64,000 bases of DNA. It comes from HGM13233 sp964478515. Its GTDB lineage: Bacteria; Bacillota; Clostridia; Oscillospirales; Ruminococcaceae. Under the pieces are notes generated by a model that was not told the origin of the DNA, ran no database searches, and saw only the letters and a list, made by a program, of their open reading frames with translations. The translations under genes were made by a program, and so were the position numbers. This document shows positions 1 through 7,044 of this stretch, in pieces. Positions within the stretch are counted from its first letter, which is position 1. Each line of letters opens with the position of its first letter. Where the stretch lies: NCBI GenBank assembly GCA_964478515.1, contig CAYZIL010000008.1, positions 9,141 through 73,140 on the forward strand, written 5' to 3'.

Positions 1-307
1 TGAATCCCATTGCCCGCTGGCGGTCGTCCGCTTTGGGCGGGTCGACGCGCAGCGCCAGCGCGATAAAGCCAATCGCTATGGCGTGGTAGGTAATGGACTC
101 CATGAACTCCAAATCGACGTCCAGAAGTCCCAATTCACGCACGCCCAGCAGCAGGAAACCGGCAATTATGGATACCGGCAGCAGCGCCTTGCGCAAAAAC
201 GGTATGCGCCGGCGCAAAAAATTGCCGGCAAGCAGCGCTGCGGAAATATACATAAATTGCAAAACATGCGACCACAGTTCAACGTTAGATGCCGAAAAAC
301 TTGTCAT
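1..307 (-). CDS. Sodium/glutamate symporter-like membrane protein (N-terminal fragment)
   Basis: The gene runs off the left edge, so only about the first 102 residues are present. They start MTSFSASNVELWSHV and then show two or three hydrophobic segments: around residues 11-28, a segment after the basic patch RRRIPFLRK (PVSIIAGFLLLGV), and one near residues 76-90. The pattern of basic patch, then Pro-x-Ser-x-Ile-Ala-Gly-Phe, then a conserved His-Ala-x-Ala-Ile-Gly-Phe-Ile-Ala-Leu stretch resembles clostridial Na+/glutamate symporter (GltS-type) proteins, but so little is present that another ion-coupled carrier is possible. The start overlaps the last 23 bases of the acyltransferase gene upstream, which suggests co-transcription and translational coupling. 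Confidence 0.5.
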   Translation of the reverse strand, partial: MTSFSASNVELWSHVLQFMYISAALLAGNFLRRRIPFLRKALLPVSIIAGFLLLGVRELGLLDVDLEFMESITYHAIAIGFIALALRVDPPKADDRQRAMGF

Positions 308-1463
308 CAGTATCCCCTTTTCTTTTTCTTTTTGCCGCGTTGATGTAATACATATATTTGATTGCACTGCGCGGGCGCGGGTTGGAAAACTCGTAGAACC
401 GCCCGCCGGCACAAATCTCCAGATTCTGCGCAAACACCACCGACACGCCGCTGATGTCCTCAAGCGACCAGCAAAATCCGCCGCCGCCGCTGAATTCCAG
501 CCGGTCGCAGTACAGCGCCAGGCGCCCTTCGCCCAGCGAGCTGTCGCGTTTTGCCTTGAGCGTGTTTTGGCAATGCTCGCCGTCGTCGGCGCATATAAGT
601 CCGTCGCCCGAGTAGTCGCGCCGCCACACCTGCTCGCGCTGCCAGTCGTCCCAGCCGGCAACAGTGTCGAACGCCACGCCGTCTGCCGCAATGTGACCGG
701 TTTCGGTGTATTCGAATTGCCAGCCGCACTCGGTGCAGCGGCCGCCGTCGCCCGCAGTGGTCACACTCGCACACGCGCCGCACTTGGGACAAATAAACAT
801 CGCCCTTTCCAGACATTCGGCCAAATCCCTGCCCTTGAACGGCAGCGTGTTGCCGGCGGCGCAGTCCTGAAAAAGTCCACTGCGGACTATTTCGGTAAGC
901 TGTGCAGCAGACATAGCCGCGCACTCTTCTTTACTGATTATTCTTTTTACATACCCGCGAACAGCGCCGCGGCGCGTGTTCTTCGCCCAGCGCGGCGCGG
1001 CAAGATAGCCGTCCTCCAGCACATACAAAAGTACGTTCACGCGCGCCGACTTCATCAGCTTGCCGATAGCGTCGGCAATATACAGCGTGCGGCCGTTGTG
1101 GCTGCAATTGCCCTCGGGGTAAAGGCAGACCCACTCGCCCCTTTTCAGCGCCCGCAAAATTTCCAGCGCGGCGGCGGCGTCTTTTTGCGCCTTTTGCTTG
1201 ACAATCGGGTCAAAAATGAATTTTATCAGCGGCGCATAGCTCAGCGAGCGAAAGATGTGCTCGCTGGCCACAAAGCGCAGTGGATGCGCAAAGCTCTGCG
1301 AGACCATAAACACGTCGAAAGTCCAGGCGTGCGTCGGCAAAATTAAATAGGGGCCGTCGTCCTGGGTAAAGGGCTCGAACGTAAAATTAAACTTTTTGCT
1401 CACCGCCGCGTTGATTGCCGGCTTGAGCATTTTTAACACGGTCGCTGTGCGCTTTTCGTTCAT
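285..1463 (-). CDS. 1-acyl-glycerol-3-phosphate acyltransferase (PlsC)-family protein with C-terminal zinc ribbon
   Basis: A 392-residue protein with the PlsC acyltransferase signature: an HX4D motif (THAWTFD) near residue 46 and the acceptor-site motif YPEGNCSHNG about 105 residues later. PlsC enzymes transfer a fatty acyl chain to lysophosphatidate or related acceptors at the inner face of the membrane. After the catalytic domain there is a zinc-ribbon segment (CPKCGAC, then CTECGW) and about 130 further residues. Typical PlsC proteins are about 200-250 residues, so the zinc ribbon and tail are an addition of unknown role. The start at 1463 was chosen because GGAGG lies 5 bases upstream; an in-frame ATG 16 codons earlier has no comparable site. 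Its 3' end overlaps the transporter gene. Confidence 0.75.
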   Translation of the reverse strand: MNEKRTATVLKMLKPAINAAVSKKFNFTFEPFTQDDGPYLILPTHAWTFDVFMVSQSFAHPLRFVASEHIFRSLSYAPLIKFIFDPIVKQKAQKDAAAALEILRALKRGEWVCLYPEGNCSHNGRTLYIADAIGKLMKSARVNVLLYVLEDGYLAAPRWAKNTRRGAVRGYVKRIISKEECAAMSAAQLTEIVRSGLFQDCAAGNTLPFKGRDLAECLERAMFICPKCGACASVTTAGDGGRCTECGWQFEYTETGHIAADGVAFDTVAGWDDWQREQVWRRDYSGDGLICADDGEHCQNTLKAKRDSSLGEGRLALYCDRLEFSGGGGFCWSLEDISGVSVVFAQNLEICAGGRFYEFSNPRPRSAIKYMYYINAAKRKRKGDTDDKFFGI

Positions 1464-1568
1464 CCTGCCTCCGCCGGCGGTCTGCCGCCGCAATTTGCTA
1501 CTTTTCTTCAACTATATATTATTGCACGGACGTTTGTCAATTGAGCGCCGGCAGCTGCACAAAACATC

Positions 1569-1597
1569 TTGTTCTTTGCGCTGGTACTTGATATAAT
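1569..1597 (+). promoter_or_regulatory. Probable sigma-A promoter of nagB
   Basis: TTGTTC (1569-1574), a 17-bp spacer and TATAAT (1592-1597), with nagB starting 37 bases downstream of the -10. This is a good match to the vegetative consensus. Confidence 0.65.
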
Positions 1598-1633
1598 TGT
1601 ATAGCTAACGCTATTAAATTCAGGAGATGTGTC

Positions 1634-2377
1634 ATGAATATATTTCGCATTGATGACCGCAACACTCTTAACAAAGAAGCCGCAAATTTAATTGCCGACA
1701 TTATTCACGCGACGCCCGCTTGCTGTTTGGGACTTGCCACCGGCAGTTCGCCCATTGGCCTTTACTCAGAGCTTGCCAAAATGTGCGCTGCCGGCGACCT
1801 TTCTTTCAGCGACGTGAAAAGCTACAACCTTGACGAATATGTCGGCCTGAGCGGCGACCATCCGCAGAGCTACCGCTATTTTATGCAGGACAATCTTTTT
1901 AAGAATATCGACATCAGACCCGAAAACATTCACATTCCCAGCGGCGCTGCCGCTGACATGGACGCGGAATGCGCTGCCTACTCAGAGCTGCTCGCCGGCA
2001 TTGACGGCGGTCTTGATATGCAGCTGCTCGGCATCGGCGTCAACGGTCATATCGGCTTCAACGAGCCCGACGACCACTTTACCGCCGACACTCACGTCGT
2101 CGACCTCAGCGCCGAGACCATTTCCTCCAACGCCCGCTTTTTCAAAAGCGCCGACGAGGTTCCGCAGCAGGCGGTGACGATGGGCGTGCGCCCAATAATG
2201 CAGGCAAAGTCCGTAATCCTTATCGCCACCGGCGAAAACAAGGCCAAAGCGCTTTACGGCGCCGTCTGCGGACCTATCACCCCGCAAATGCCCGCGTCTA
2301 TACTTCAGCTGCACCGCCACGTTACCGTGTTTGCCGACTCGGCCGCCACGTCGCTTATTGACGCCTCTCACAATTAA
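1634..2377 (+). CDS. nagB: Glucosamine-6-phosphate deaminase
   Basis: Converts glucosamine-6-phosphate to fructose-6-phosphate and ammonia in the cytoplasm, feeding amino sugars into glycolysis. The 247 residues match the family length (about 240-265). Visible signatures are the phosphate-binding ATGSSPIGLY segment near residue 34, the catalytic NLDEYVGL motif near residue 65 and the active-site loop GIGVNGHIGFNEP near residue 133. AGGAG stands before the ATG. It appears monocistronic: the usual partner nagA is not in the window, and a stem-loop followed by a T-rich stretch lies downstream. The assignment is firm. Confidence 0.93.
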   Translation: MNIFRIDDRNTLNKEAANLIADIIHATPACCLGLATGSSPIGLYSELAKMCAAGDLSFSDVKSYNLDEYVGLSGDHPQSYRYFMQDNLFKNIDIRPENIHIPSGAAADMDAECAAYSELLAGIDGGLDMQLLGIGVNGHIGFNEPDDHFTADTHVVDLSAETISSNARFFKSADEVPQQAVTMGVRPIMQAKSVILIATGENKAKALYGAVCGPITPQMPASILQLHRHVTVFADSAATSLIDASHN

Positions 2378-2421
2378 AAAAATGTTTACAAAATAGTTAC
2401 AAGAGTCCGGCCGGGCGGCAG

Positions 2422-2427
2422 TATAAT
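2422..2427 (+). promoter_or_regulatory. Possible -10 element for the lipoprotein gene
   Basis: A TATAAT hexamer at 2422-2427 lies about 75 bases before the lipoprotein start. The best -35 is only TTACAA (2397-2402) at a long 19-bp spacing, so the promoter is uncertain. If used, transcription would begin just before the inverted repeat at 2435-2480. Confidence 0.35.
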
Positions 2428-2434
2428 AATATTG

Positions 2435-2480
2435 TAGTCGGTTACCCCTCGCCGTGTCTAAATGAGGGGGCAACCGACTA
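2435..2480 (+). terminator. Long stem-loop downstream of nagB (terminator or 5' leader hairpin)
   Basis: TAGTCGGTTACCCCTC (2435-2450) pairs almost perfectly with GAGGGGGCAACCGACTA (2464-2480), followed by TTTTAATTT. It fits a Rho-independent terminator for nagB. Because a -10-like hexamer lies just upstream, it could also sit at the 5' end of the lipoprotein mRNA. Confidence 0.6.
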
Positions 2481-2503
2481 TTTTAATTTGTATCGGTGGT
2501 TAT

Positions 2504-3070
2504 ATGAAAAAACTTTTTCTCACTTTGTTTATTTTAATACTTTGTTGCTCGTTGCTGGGCTGCTCCATTTACGACAAGACCGACAGCGAATTTACCGGCA
2601 AGAGCGACGACAGCGCTGCGTCTTCCAACGGCGGCAGCGGCGAGTCCGGCGACGGCCTGGGCGACGCCGCGCCTCAGCCGGTAACCTCTACCGACGAGGA
2701 ACTTTCGGGCGAATACTACGTCGGCGACGGTTTCCGCTTTGTCGTGCCCAGCGTCTGGCGCGACCACTTTGCGGTTGAGACCACTACAAAAATGGTTGAG
2801 GCCTACGAGGTTGTCTACCGCAACTTCTATTATGAGCAGGACGACGGCGTAAGAGCGCTGATGCTGACGCTGACGACAACCGACCTTGCCTGCTATACGA
2901 ACGGGCTTATTGGGGGCACGATGATGTGTACCTACAGCGGCGGCAGCAAATGCGTTGTCAACAGCGTCGTCTCCGAAAGCATTCCCGACGGATTCGCGGA
3001 TTACAGCGCCTACTCGAGCATCTACGAGGATCTCGCCTCCGACGCTTTCACTGTCGAGTCCACGAACTGA
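2504..3070 (+). CDS. Secreted lipoprotein of unknown function
   Basis: A 188-residue protein with a lipoprotein signal peptide: MKK start, a hydrophobic core, and the lipobox LLGC at about residue 20. A Ser/Gly/Asp-rich linker (residues about 25-55) follows, then a compact domain of about 125 residues beginning near the sequence GEYYVGDGFRF that is expected outside the membrane. I do not recognise the domain. The start at 2504 was chosen because the signal peptide begins there and a GGTGG site precedes it; the in-frame ATG 14 codons earlier lies in the hairpin region. It is flanked by terminators on both sides and is probably transcribed alone. Confidence 0.75.
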   Translation: MKKLFLTLFILILCCSLLGCSIYDKTDSEFTGKSDDSAASSNGGSGESGDGLGDAAPQPVTSTDEELSGEYYVGDGFRFVVPSVWRDHFAVETTTKMVEAYEVVYRNFYYEQDDGVRALMLTLTTTDLACYTNGLIGGTMMCTYSGGSKCVVNSVVSESIPDGFADYSAYSSIYEDLASDAFTVESTN

Positions 3071-3082
3071 CAGCTGCTACAC

Positions 3083-3118
3083 AAGACCCGGCGCCTTGCG
3101 GCGTCGGGTCTTTTTTGT
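3083..3118 (+). terminator. Rho-independent terminator of the lipoprotein gene
   Basis: AGACCCGGCGCC / GGCGTCGGGTCT stem with a TTGC loop, followed by a run of T from 3111. Confidence 0.85.
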
Positions 3119-3190
3119 GTTTTTTGGGGGACATATTTTCGGGTCCATTTTATGCTTTTCAGCCACGCCGCCGAGTCTACCAAGCGTTTA

Positions 3191-3219
3191 CTGACAAATG
3201 GTAGTTTGCGTGTTACTAT
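3191..3219 (+). promoter_or_regulatory. Promoter of the chloramphenicol-acetyltransferase-like gene
   Basis: CTGACA (3191-3196), 17-bp spacer, TACTAT (3214-3219), 25 bases before the ATG. Confidence 0.6.
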
Positions 3220-3244
3220 TTTGAAAGAATAGGGGGCAAAACCA

Positions 3245-3898
3245 ATGATATTTACCGAGATAGACCTGCAAAGTTGGCCGCGCGGCCAAATGTTTCACTA
3301 CTTTTCGCAGATGGCGCCCACCGGCTACTCGCTGAGCGTCGACGTCGACGTGAGCGCGCTCACATCAGCCGTAAAACAAAGCGGCGTCAATTTCTTTCCC
3401 GCCTACTTGTGGCTCGTCACCAAAAATCTCAACCGGCAAACCGAGTTCAAAGTAGCAGTGAAAGATGGGGTCGTGGGATATTACGACACGCTTACCCCGC
3501 TGTACGCCAGTTTTCACGAGGACGACCATACCTTCTCACTGATGTGGACGCCATTTTGTGACGATTTTCGGGAATTTTGCCGCGCGTATATAGCTAACCG
3601 GGAAAACTTCGGCGCCAACCACGGTGTGCTGTGTCAGCCGCAAACGCCGCCGCCCGCCAACGCCTATACCGTTTCCTGCCTACCCTGGGTCGAGTTCAAG
3701 CATTTTGCCGTACACAGCTACGGCGACAAGCCCTACTTTTTCCGGTCGGTCGAGTCGGGCAAGTTTTTTCAGCGCGACGGCCGCACATATATGCCGCTGT
3801 CGCTCACTTGCCACCACGCCACCACCGACGGCTGGCATGTCAGCAGCTTTTTGGCGTCGCTGCAAGAGGGTATGGACAATTTCAGCCGTTACCTTTGA
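3245..3898 (+). CDS. Chloramphenicol acetyltransferase-like protein (CatA fold)
   Basis: CatA enzymes are trimeric acetyl-CoA-dependent O-acetyltransferases that inactivate chloramphenicol. The 217 residues match the family length (about 210-220). The catalytic His sits in the conserved CHHATTDGWHV motif near residue 187, with the HHxxxDG pattern intact, and the N-terminal region (WPRGQMFHYF) resembles the usual start of CatA. Chromosomal copies in Clostridia often diverge and their true acceptor is unknown, so resistance cannot be claimed from sequence. The gene has its own promoter and terminator, and there is no mobile element beside it. Confidence 0.8.
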   Translation: MIFTEIDLQSWPRGQMFHYFSQMAPTGYSLSVDVDVSALTSAVKQSGVNFFPAYLWLVTKNLNRQTEFKVAVKDGVVGYYDTLTPLYASFHEDDHTFSLMWTPFCDDFREFCRAYIANRENFGANHGVLCQPQTPPPANAYTVSCLPWVEFKHFAVHSYGDKPYFFRSVESGKFFQRDGRTYMPLSLTCHHATTDGWHVSSFLASLQEGMDNFSRYL

Positions 3899-3947
3899 GC
3901 CGCCGCGGCGACAGGTGCTATTTCGGCAAAATACTTGCACGGCAAAA

Positions 3948-3985
3948 TAAACACCGGCGCGCTGTTAACAGCGCGCCGGTGTTTA
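3948..3985. terminator. Bidirectional terminator between the CAT-like gene and the rnf operon
   Basis: A perfect palindrome, ACACCGGCGCGCTGTT (3951-3966) and its complement (3967-3982), flanked by AAA and TTT. It lies between two convergent transcription units. Confidence 0.8.
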
Positions 3986-4026
3986 AATTAATATTATGTT
4001 GAGCGCTTGCAGGGGCTGCGTCTATA

Positions 4027-4632
4027 TTACAGCGTATAGCCGGTAATGCCGTAAATGGCCAGCGCCAGCGCCGCGAGATAGAGCAGCGTCGCCGGCAGGC
4101 CGCGAAACGCCGCCGGCACATTGCGGTTTTGCAGCTTGCGCTGCCCTTCAGTCACCAGCAGCACCGCCAAAACGTAACCCAGCGCCGAGCCGAACGCAAA
4201 CCCACAGCGCTGCAGCAGCGACCACCTTTGCTGCGACGACAGCAGCAGCGTGCCCAGCACCAAACAGTTAAACGCTGCCAGCGGCAGCTCCGCTGCCGCC
4301 TTGCGCACCAGTTTTGCCGGCGCGAGCAGAGCGCTGAGCGTAAATACCACAAGATAGGCGACGGACATACATACCACCATGCCGAACACGGCGGCATATT
4401 CGTACCAGTCGTAGGCGCCGAGAAAAAGCCCGATAAGATAATTCATCACCGTGCTGAGCTCCAGCACCAGACACAGCTGTATGCCAAAGACAAAAGTATC
4501 TGTCGTGTCGTCGACCAGGGACAACAGGCGGCTGACGCCGAGCGCCCGGGACAAAACGGCGTTTTGCGCCGCGACCGCGGCGAGCGCCATAGCAAAAAAT
4601 CTTCCCAGCCCGGAAATAATATCACTGAACAC
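4027..4632 (-). CDS. rnfA: RnfA-like integral membrane protein lacking one conserved cysteine
   Basis: RnfA and RnfE form a pseudo-symmetric membrane pair in the Rnf ferredoxin:NAD+ oxidoreductase and together hold an intramembrane [2Fe-2S] cluster. This 201-residue protein matches RnfA in length, in six hydrophobic segments, in the LPLAAFNCLVLG motif (Cys123) and in the C-terminal VPAAFRGLPATLLYLAALAL. The first cluster cysteine, normally in a GLCP motif, is replaced: the sequence is GVSR with Ser34. The GTG start at 4632 is preceded by AGGAGG at a 10-base distance and overlaps the rnfE end by 11 bases; an ATG 15 codons earlier has no such site. It is last in the rpe-rnfD-rnfE-rnfA operon. 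Family assignment is firm; retained electron transfer is doubtful. Confidence 0.8.
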   Translation of the reverse strand: MFSDIISGLGRFFAMALAAVAAQNAVLSRALGVSRLLSLVDDTTDTFVFGIQLCLVLELSTVMNYLIGLFLGAYDWYEYAAVFGMVVCMSVAYLVVFTLSALLAPAKLVRKAAAELPLAAFNCLVLGTLLLSSQQRWSLLQRCGFAFGSALGYVLAVLLVTEGQRKLQNRNVPAAFRGLPATLLYLAALALAIYGITGYTL

Positions 4633-5278
4633 TTGTCGCCGTCCTCCTGTTCGCGGTTCTCTTAAAGACGCTGACAAACCACTGCAGCGCCGCCGCCGCC
4701 AGCGCCGCGGTTAAAAAGCCGCCGGGCGTCGTCTGCAGCAGCGGCAGCAGCCCTTCGGCCAGTATCTTTTTGCCCATCAGCGCGCCGGCGCCGACAAATT
4801 CGCGCAGCGCGCCGCAAAAACATATTGCCAGCGCAAAACCGAGCGCCGTTTGCAGCGAGGTGCGCAGCGCCGCGCCGAAGCGCTCGGCGCGCAAAAGCTC
4901 ACAGCGCGAAAGCAGCACCTGGTCAACTACCAGCAGCGGCAGATATATACCTACATAAACAACGTTGTGCCCGAACAGCCAGTACATTGCAAACAGCACC
5001 GGCGCGTAGACAACCGCCGCTATTAGCACACACAGCATAGTGCGCAGCCGGTAGGCGACCGACTGCAAAAAACCGGCGGCTATCGCCCTGGTGACGACAA
5101 TTAACAGCAGCGCCGCCAGCGAAAGTATCAGCGAGTTGCGCAGCGTAGTTGCCGCCATAACTACCGGCGAAAGGCCCAAGCCCTGAATCAGCACCGGGTT
5201 ATTGAGCACAACAAGGTCGTTTTTCTGCACCTCTTCAAAGTTGCTTGCAAGGCGCGCGTAATCATTTTTATTCCGCAT
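4622..5278 (-). CDS. rnfE: RnfE-like integral membrane protein lacking the cluster cysteines
   Basis: The 218-residue sequence aligns with RnfE/RsxE throughout: NNPVLIQGLGLSPVV near residue 27, then transmembrane helices, a LPLLVV segment near residue 113 and GALREFVGAGAL near residue 155. In characterised RnfE/NqrD proteins the motifs GLCP and TNC each supply a cysteine to the [2Fe-2S] cluster. Here the first is GLSP (Ser37) and the second is replaced by Asp119-Gln120, with a displaced cysteine at residue 126. It overlaps rnfD by 11 bases. It is probably a membrane partner of the RnfA-like and RnfD-like proteins, but may no longer bind an Fe-S cluster. Confidence 0.8.
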   Translation of the reverse strand: MRNKNDYARLASNFEEVQKNDLVVLNNPVLIQGLGLSPVVMAATTLRNSLILSLAALLLIVVTRAIAAGFLQSVAYRLRTMLCVLIAAVVYAPVLFAMYWLFGHNVVYVGIYLPLLVVDQVLLSRCELLRAERFGAALRTSLQTALGFALAICFCGALREFVGAGALMGKKILAEGLLPLLQTTPGGFLTAALAAAALQWFVSVFKRTANRRTATSVQ

Positions 5279-6233
5279 CTGTCTGCGCCTCCGTTCGCTG
5301 TGTCAGGCGCTTGCCCGGCGAGGAAAATTTGCGGTCGAGGTAACCGGCCAGCGGATTGACCAGCAAAATGGCGTAGCAAAAGCCCATCTCGTAGACACCG
5401 AACTGCCGCACCAGCATTGTCGTCAGTCCCAGTATTGCCCCGTATACCAGCTTTGCCGTCGGCCTTTTCGGCGAACAGGAGGGCTCGTTGGCAATAAAGA
5501 CCGCGCCGAAGACCAGCGCGCCGGAAAGCATCTCGTACAGCACCGACTCGGGACGGGTCGCGGGTATGCGCGGAAAAACAAAGGCGTACAGCGAGCAGGT
5601 AAGGAAAAAAGCGACGCTCGTGTGCATCGTCATAGTGCGGTGCTCGGCGAGCAGCACAAACGCCGCGATTATTATCAGACAGAAGGTCGCCCCCATAGGC
5701 CCGGGGAAGTTGCCGATGAGCAGGTCGGTCAAGTCATAGTCGGGCACGCCGCCCATCTTCAGCGTGTAGGCCGGCGCCTCGTAAAGCAGCGCGGTGCAGT
5801 TTATGCCGAGTCCCAGCTGCGTAAACGGCTCCGGGTAGTTGAAAACCTGCTGCGGCCAGCACACGCTTGTCAGCGCAAAACCAAAAGCGGTGGGGTGAAA
5901 AGGATAACAGCCGTAGCCGCCGAAGGCGTGCTTGCCTAAAAGCACAGTCGCCGCCGCGCCGAAGACCACCACGCTGTAGCTGACCGAAGCGGGCAACATA
6001 AGCACAAACACAATAACGAAATTAATGCTGGAAATATCGCTTATGTCAAAACGCTGCCGGCGCAGCAATGCGTTTAGCAAGTCGCATACCAGCGCCGTTA
6101 TTACAGCTATGACGACTATTATCAGCGGCCGCCAGCCGTATATGGCGACCGCAAGCGCTATTAGCGGCACCGCGCACACTATGTAGTCTCTGCTGGGTCT
6201 GAAACAGGTATGCAGTTCTCTATGCTCTGCCAT
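5268..6233 (-). CDS. rnfD: RnfD-like integral membrane protein with altered flavin-attachment region
   Basis: RnfD is the large membrane subunit of the Rnf complex and normally carries covalent FMN on a threonine within an S/T-x-A-T motif. This 321-residue protein has about eight to ten hydrophobic segments, a GKHAFGGYGCYPFHP stretch corresponding to the conserved GGLGxNPFNP, and a C-terminal AVFIANEPSCSP resembling FxxTDPxTxP. The region where the FMN motif should be reads EAPAYTLKMG: a threonine may be retained, but the small residue before it is Tyr. SD GAGGAG precedes the ATG, 12 bases after rpe. No rnfC, rnfG or rnfB gene adjoins it. Assignment to RnfD/NqrB is firm; FMN attachment is uncertain. 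Confidence 0.8.
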   Translation of the reverse strand: MAEHRELHTCFRPSRDYIVCAVPLIALAVAIYGWRPLIIVVIAVITALVCDLLNALLRRQRFDISDISSINFVIVFVLMLPASVSYSVVVFGAAATVLLGKHAFGGYGCYPFHPTAFGFALTSVCWPQQVFNYPEPFTQLGLGINCTALLYEAPAYTLKMGGVPDYDLTDLLIGNFPGPMGATFCLIIIAAFVLLAEHRTMTMHTSVAFFLTCSLYAFVFPRIPATRPESVLYEMLSGALVFGAVFIANEPSCSPKRPTAKLVYGAILGLTTMLVRQFGVYEMGFCYAILLVNPLAGYLDRKFSSPGKRLTQRTEAQTDAE

Positions 6234-6245
6234 TGTCTCCTCTTT

Positions 6246-6905
6246 TCAGCGCGCCGCCGCGTCACGCAGCGCGGCAACTGCAGCCGCTCTGTCGGCGGCG
6301 CCGAAAATGGCGCTGCCGGCCACAAAAACGTCAGCGCCCGCAGCGGACGCCGCGCCGATAGTTTCGGCACTTATGCCGCCGTCAACTTCAATAAGCAAGT
6401 CGCTGCGGCCGATGCGCTCGGCCTCGCGGCGAATCTCGCTGACTTTGTCACACTGCTCGGCCATAAATTTCTGCCCGCCGAAGCCCGGCTCAACCGTCAT
6501 TACCAAAACCATATCCAACTGCGGCAACAGCGGCAGCAGCTGCGCTGTCGGCGTGTTGGGCCGCAGCGAAATGCCGACTTTGACGCCGAGCTTCTTAATA
6601 AGCTCAATCGTTTCGGCCGGGTCGCCGTCCGCCTCGACGTGGAACGTAATCAGGTCGGCGCCGGCAGCCGCGAAGTCGGCGGCATATTTTTGCGGCTCGC
6701 TGATCATTATATGCACGTCATAAAATGCGTCGACGCGGCGCGAAAGGCACTTGAGCACCGGCGCGCCGATAGTAATATTGGGCACAAAATGGCCGTCCAT
6801 CACGTCTATATGCAGCCAGTCGGCCTTTGCCGCAAGCACCTCGCGGCACTCTTTTTCAAGATTGGCAAAGTCCGCCGAAAGTATGGATGGAGATATATAA
6901 ATCAT
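6246..6905 (-). CDS. rpe: Ribulose-phosphate 3-epimerase
   Basis: Interconverts ribulose-5-phosphate and xylulose-5-phosphate in the pentose phosphate pathway. The 219 residues fit the family (about 215-225) and show the TIM-barrel signatures: SPSILSADF at the start, HIDVMDGHFVPN with the metal-binding His and Asp, DVHIMI near residue 65, VEPGFGGQKF near residue 140, and the phosphate-binding DGGI and GSAIF motifs. The start at 6905 is preceded by AAAGGAG; an upstream ATG (6938) would add 11 residues overlapping the leader. It is the first gene of the operon with the rnfDEA-like genes, an unusual association; rpe more often lies near rsgA/prkC/engC-type genes in Bacillota. Confidence 0.92.
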   Translation of the reverse strand: MIYISPSILSADFANLEKECREVLAAKADWLHIDVMDGHFVPNITIGAPVLKCLSRRVDAFYDVHIMISEPQKYAADFAAAGADLITFHVEADGDPAETIELIKKLGVKVGISLRPNTPTAQLLPLLPQLDMVLVMTVEPGFGGQKFMAEQCDKVSEIRREAERIGRSDLLIEVDGGISAETIGAASAAGADVFVAGSAIFGAADRAAAVAALRDAAAR

Positions 6906-6942
6906 TTTTGCTCCTTTGAATGCGTTATATATATTCATTGAT

Positions 6943-6971
6943 ATTTTAACAAAACGCGCCCGCTAAATCAA
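6943..6971 (-). promoter_or_regulatory. Promoter of the rpe-rnfDEA operon
   Basis: On the minus strand: TTGATT (6971-6966), 17-bp spacer, TAAAAT (6948-6943), about 37 bases before the rpe start. Confidence 0.65.
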
Positions 6972-6997
6972 CCGCTGTGCGCGCGCGGCAATAATTC

Positions 6998-7028
6998 ACC
7001 GCCCCGAAGGCTGCAACTTCGGGGCGGT
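6998..7028 (-). terminator. Stem-loop after the HtrA-like gene
   Basis: ACCGCCCCGAAG (6998-7009) pairs with CTTCGGGGCGGT (7017-7028). The downstream minus-strand sequence is only mildly T-rich, so termination may be weak. Confidence 0.5.
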
Positions 7029-7044
7029 TGGTTAGGGTGTTATC

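Noticed and set aside
93..1346. A 417-codon plus-strand open frame opposite the PlsC gene
   Set aside because: It is antisense to a gene with clear acyltransferase motifs, has no family resemblance and no ribosome binding site. Long antisense frames are common here because of biased codon use.
4027..6233. A complete Rnf complex
   Set aside because: Only D, E and A are present; B, C and G are not, and the cluster cysteines are mostly missing.
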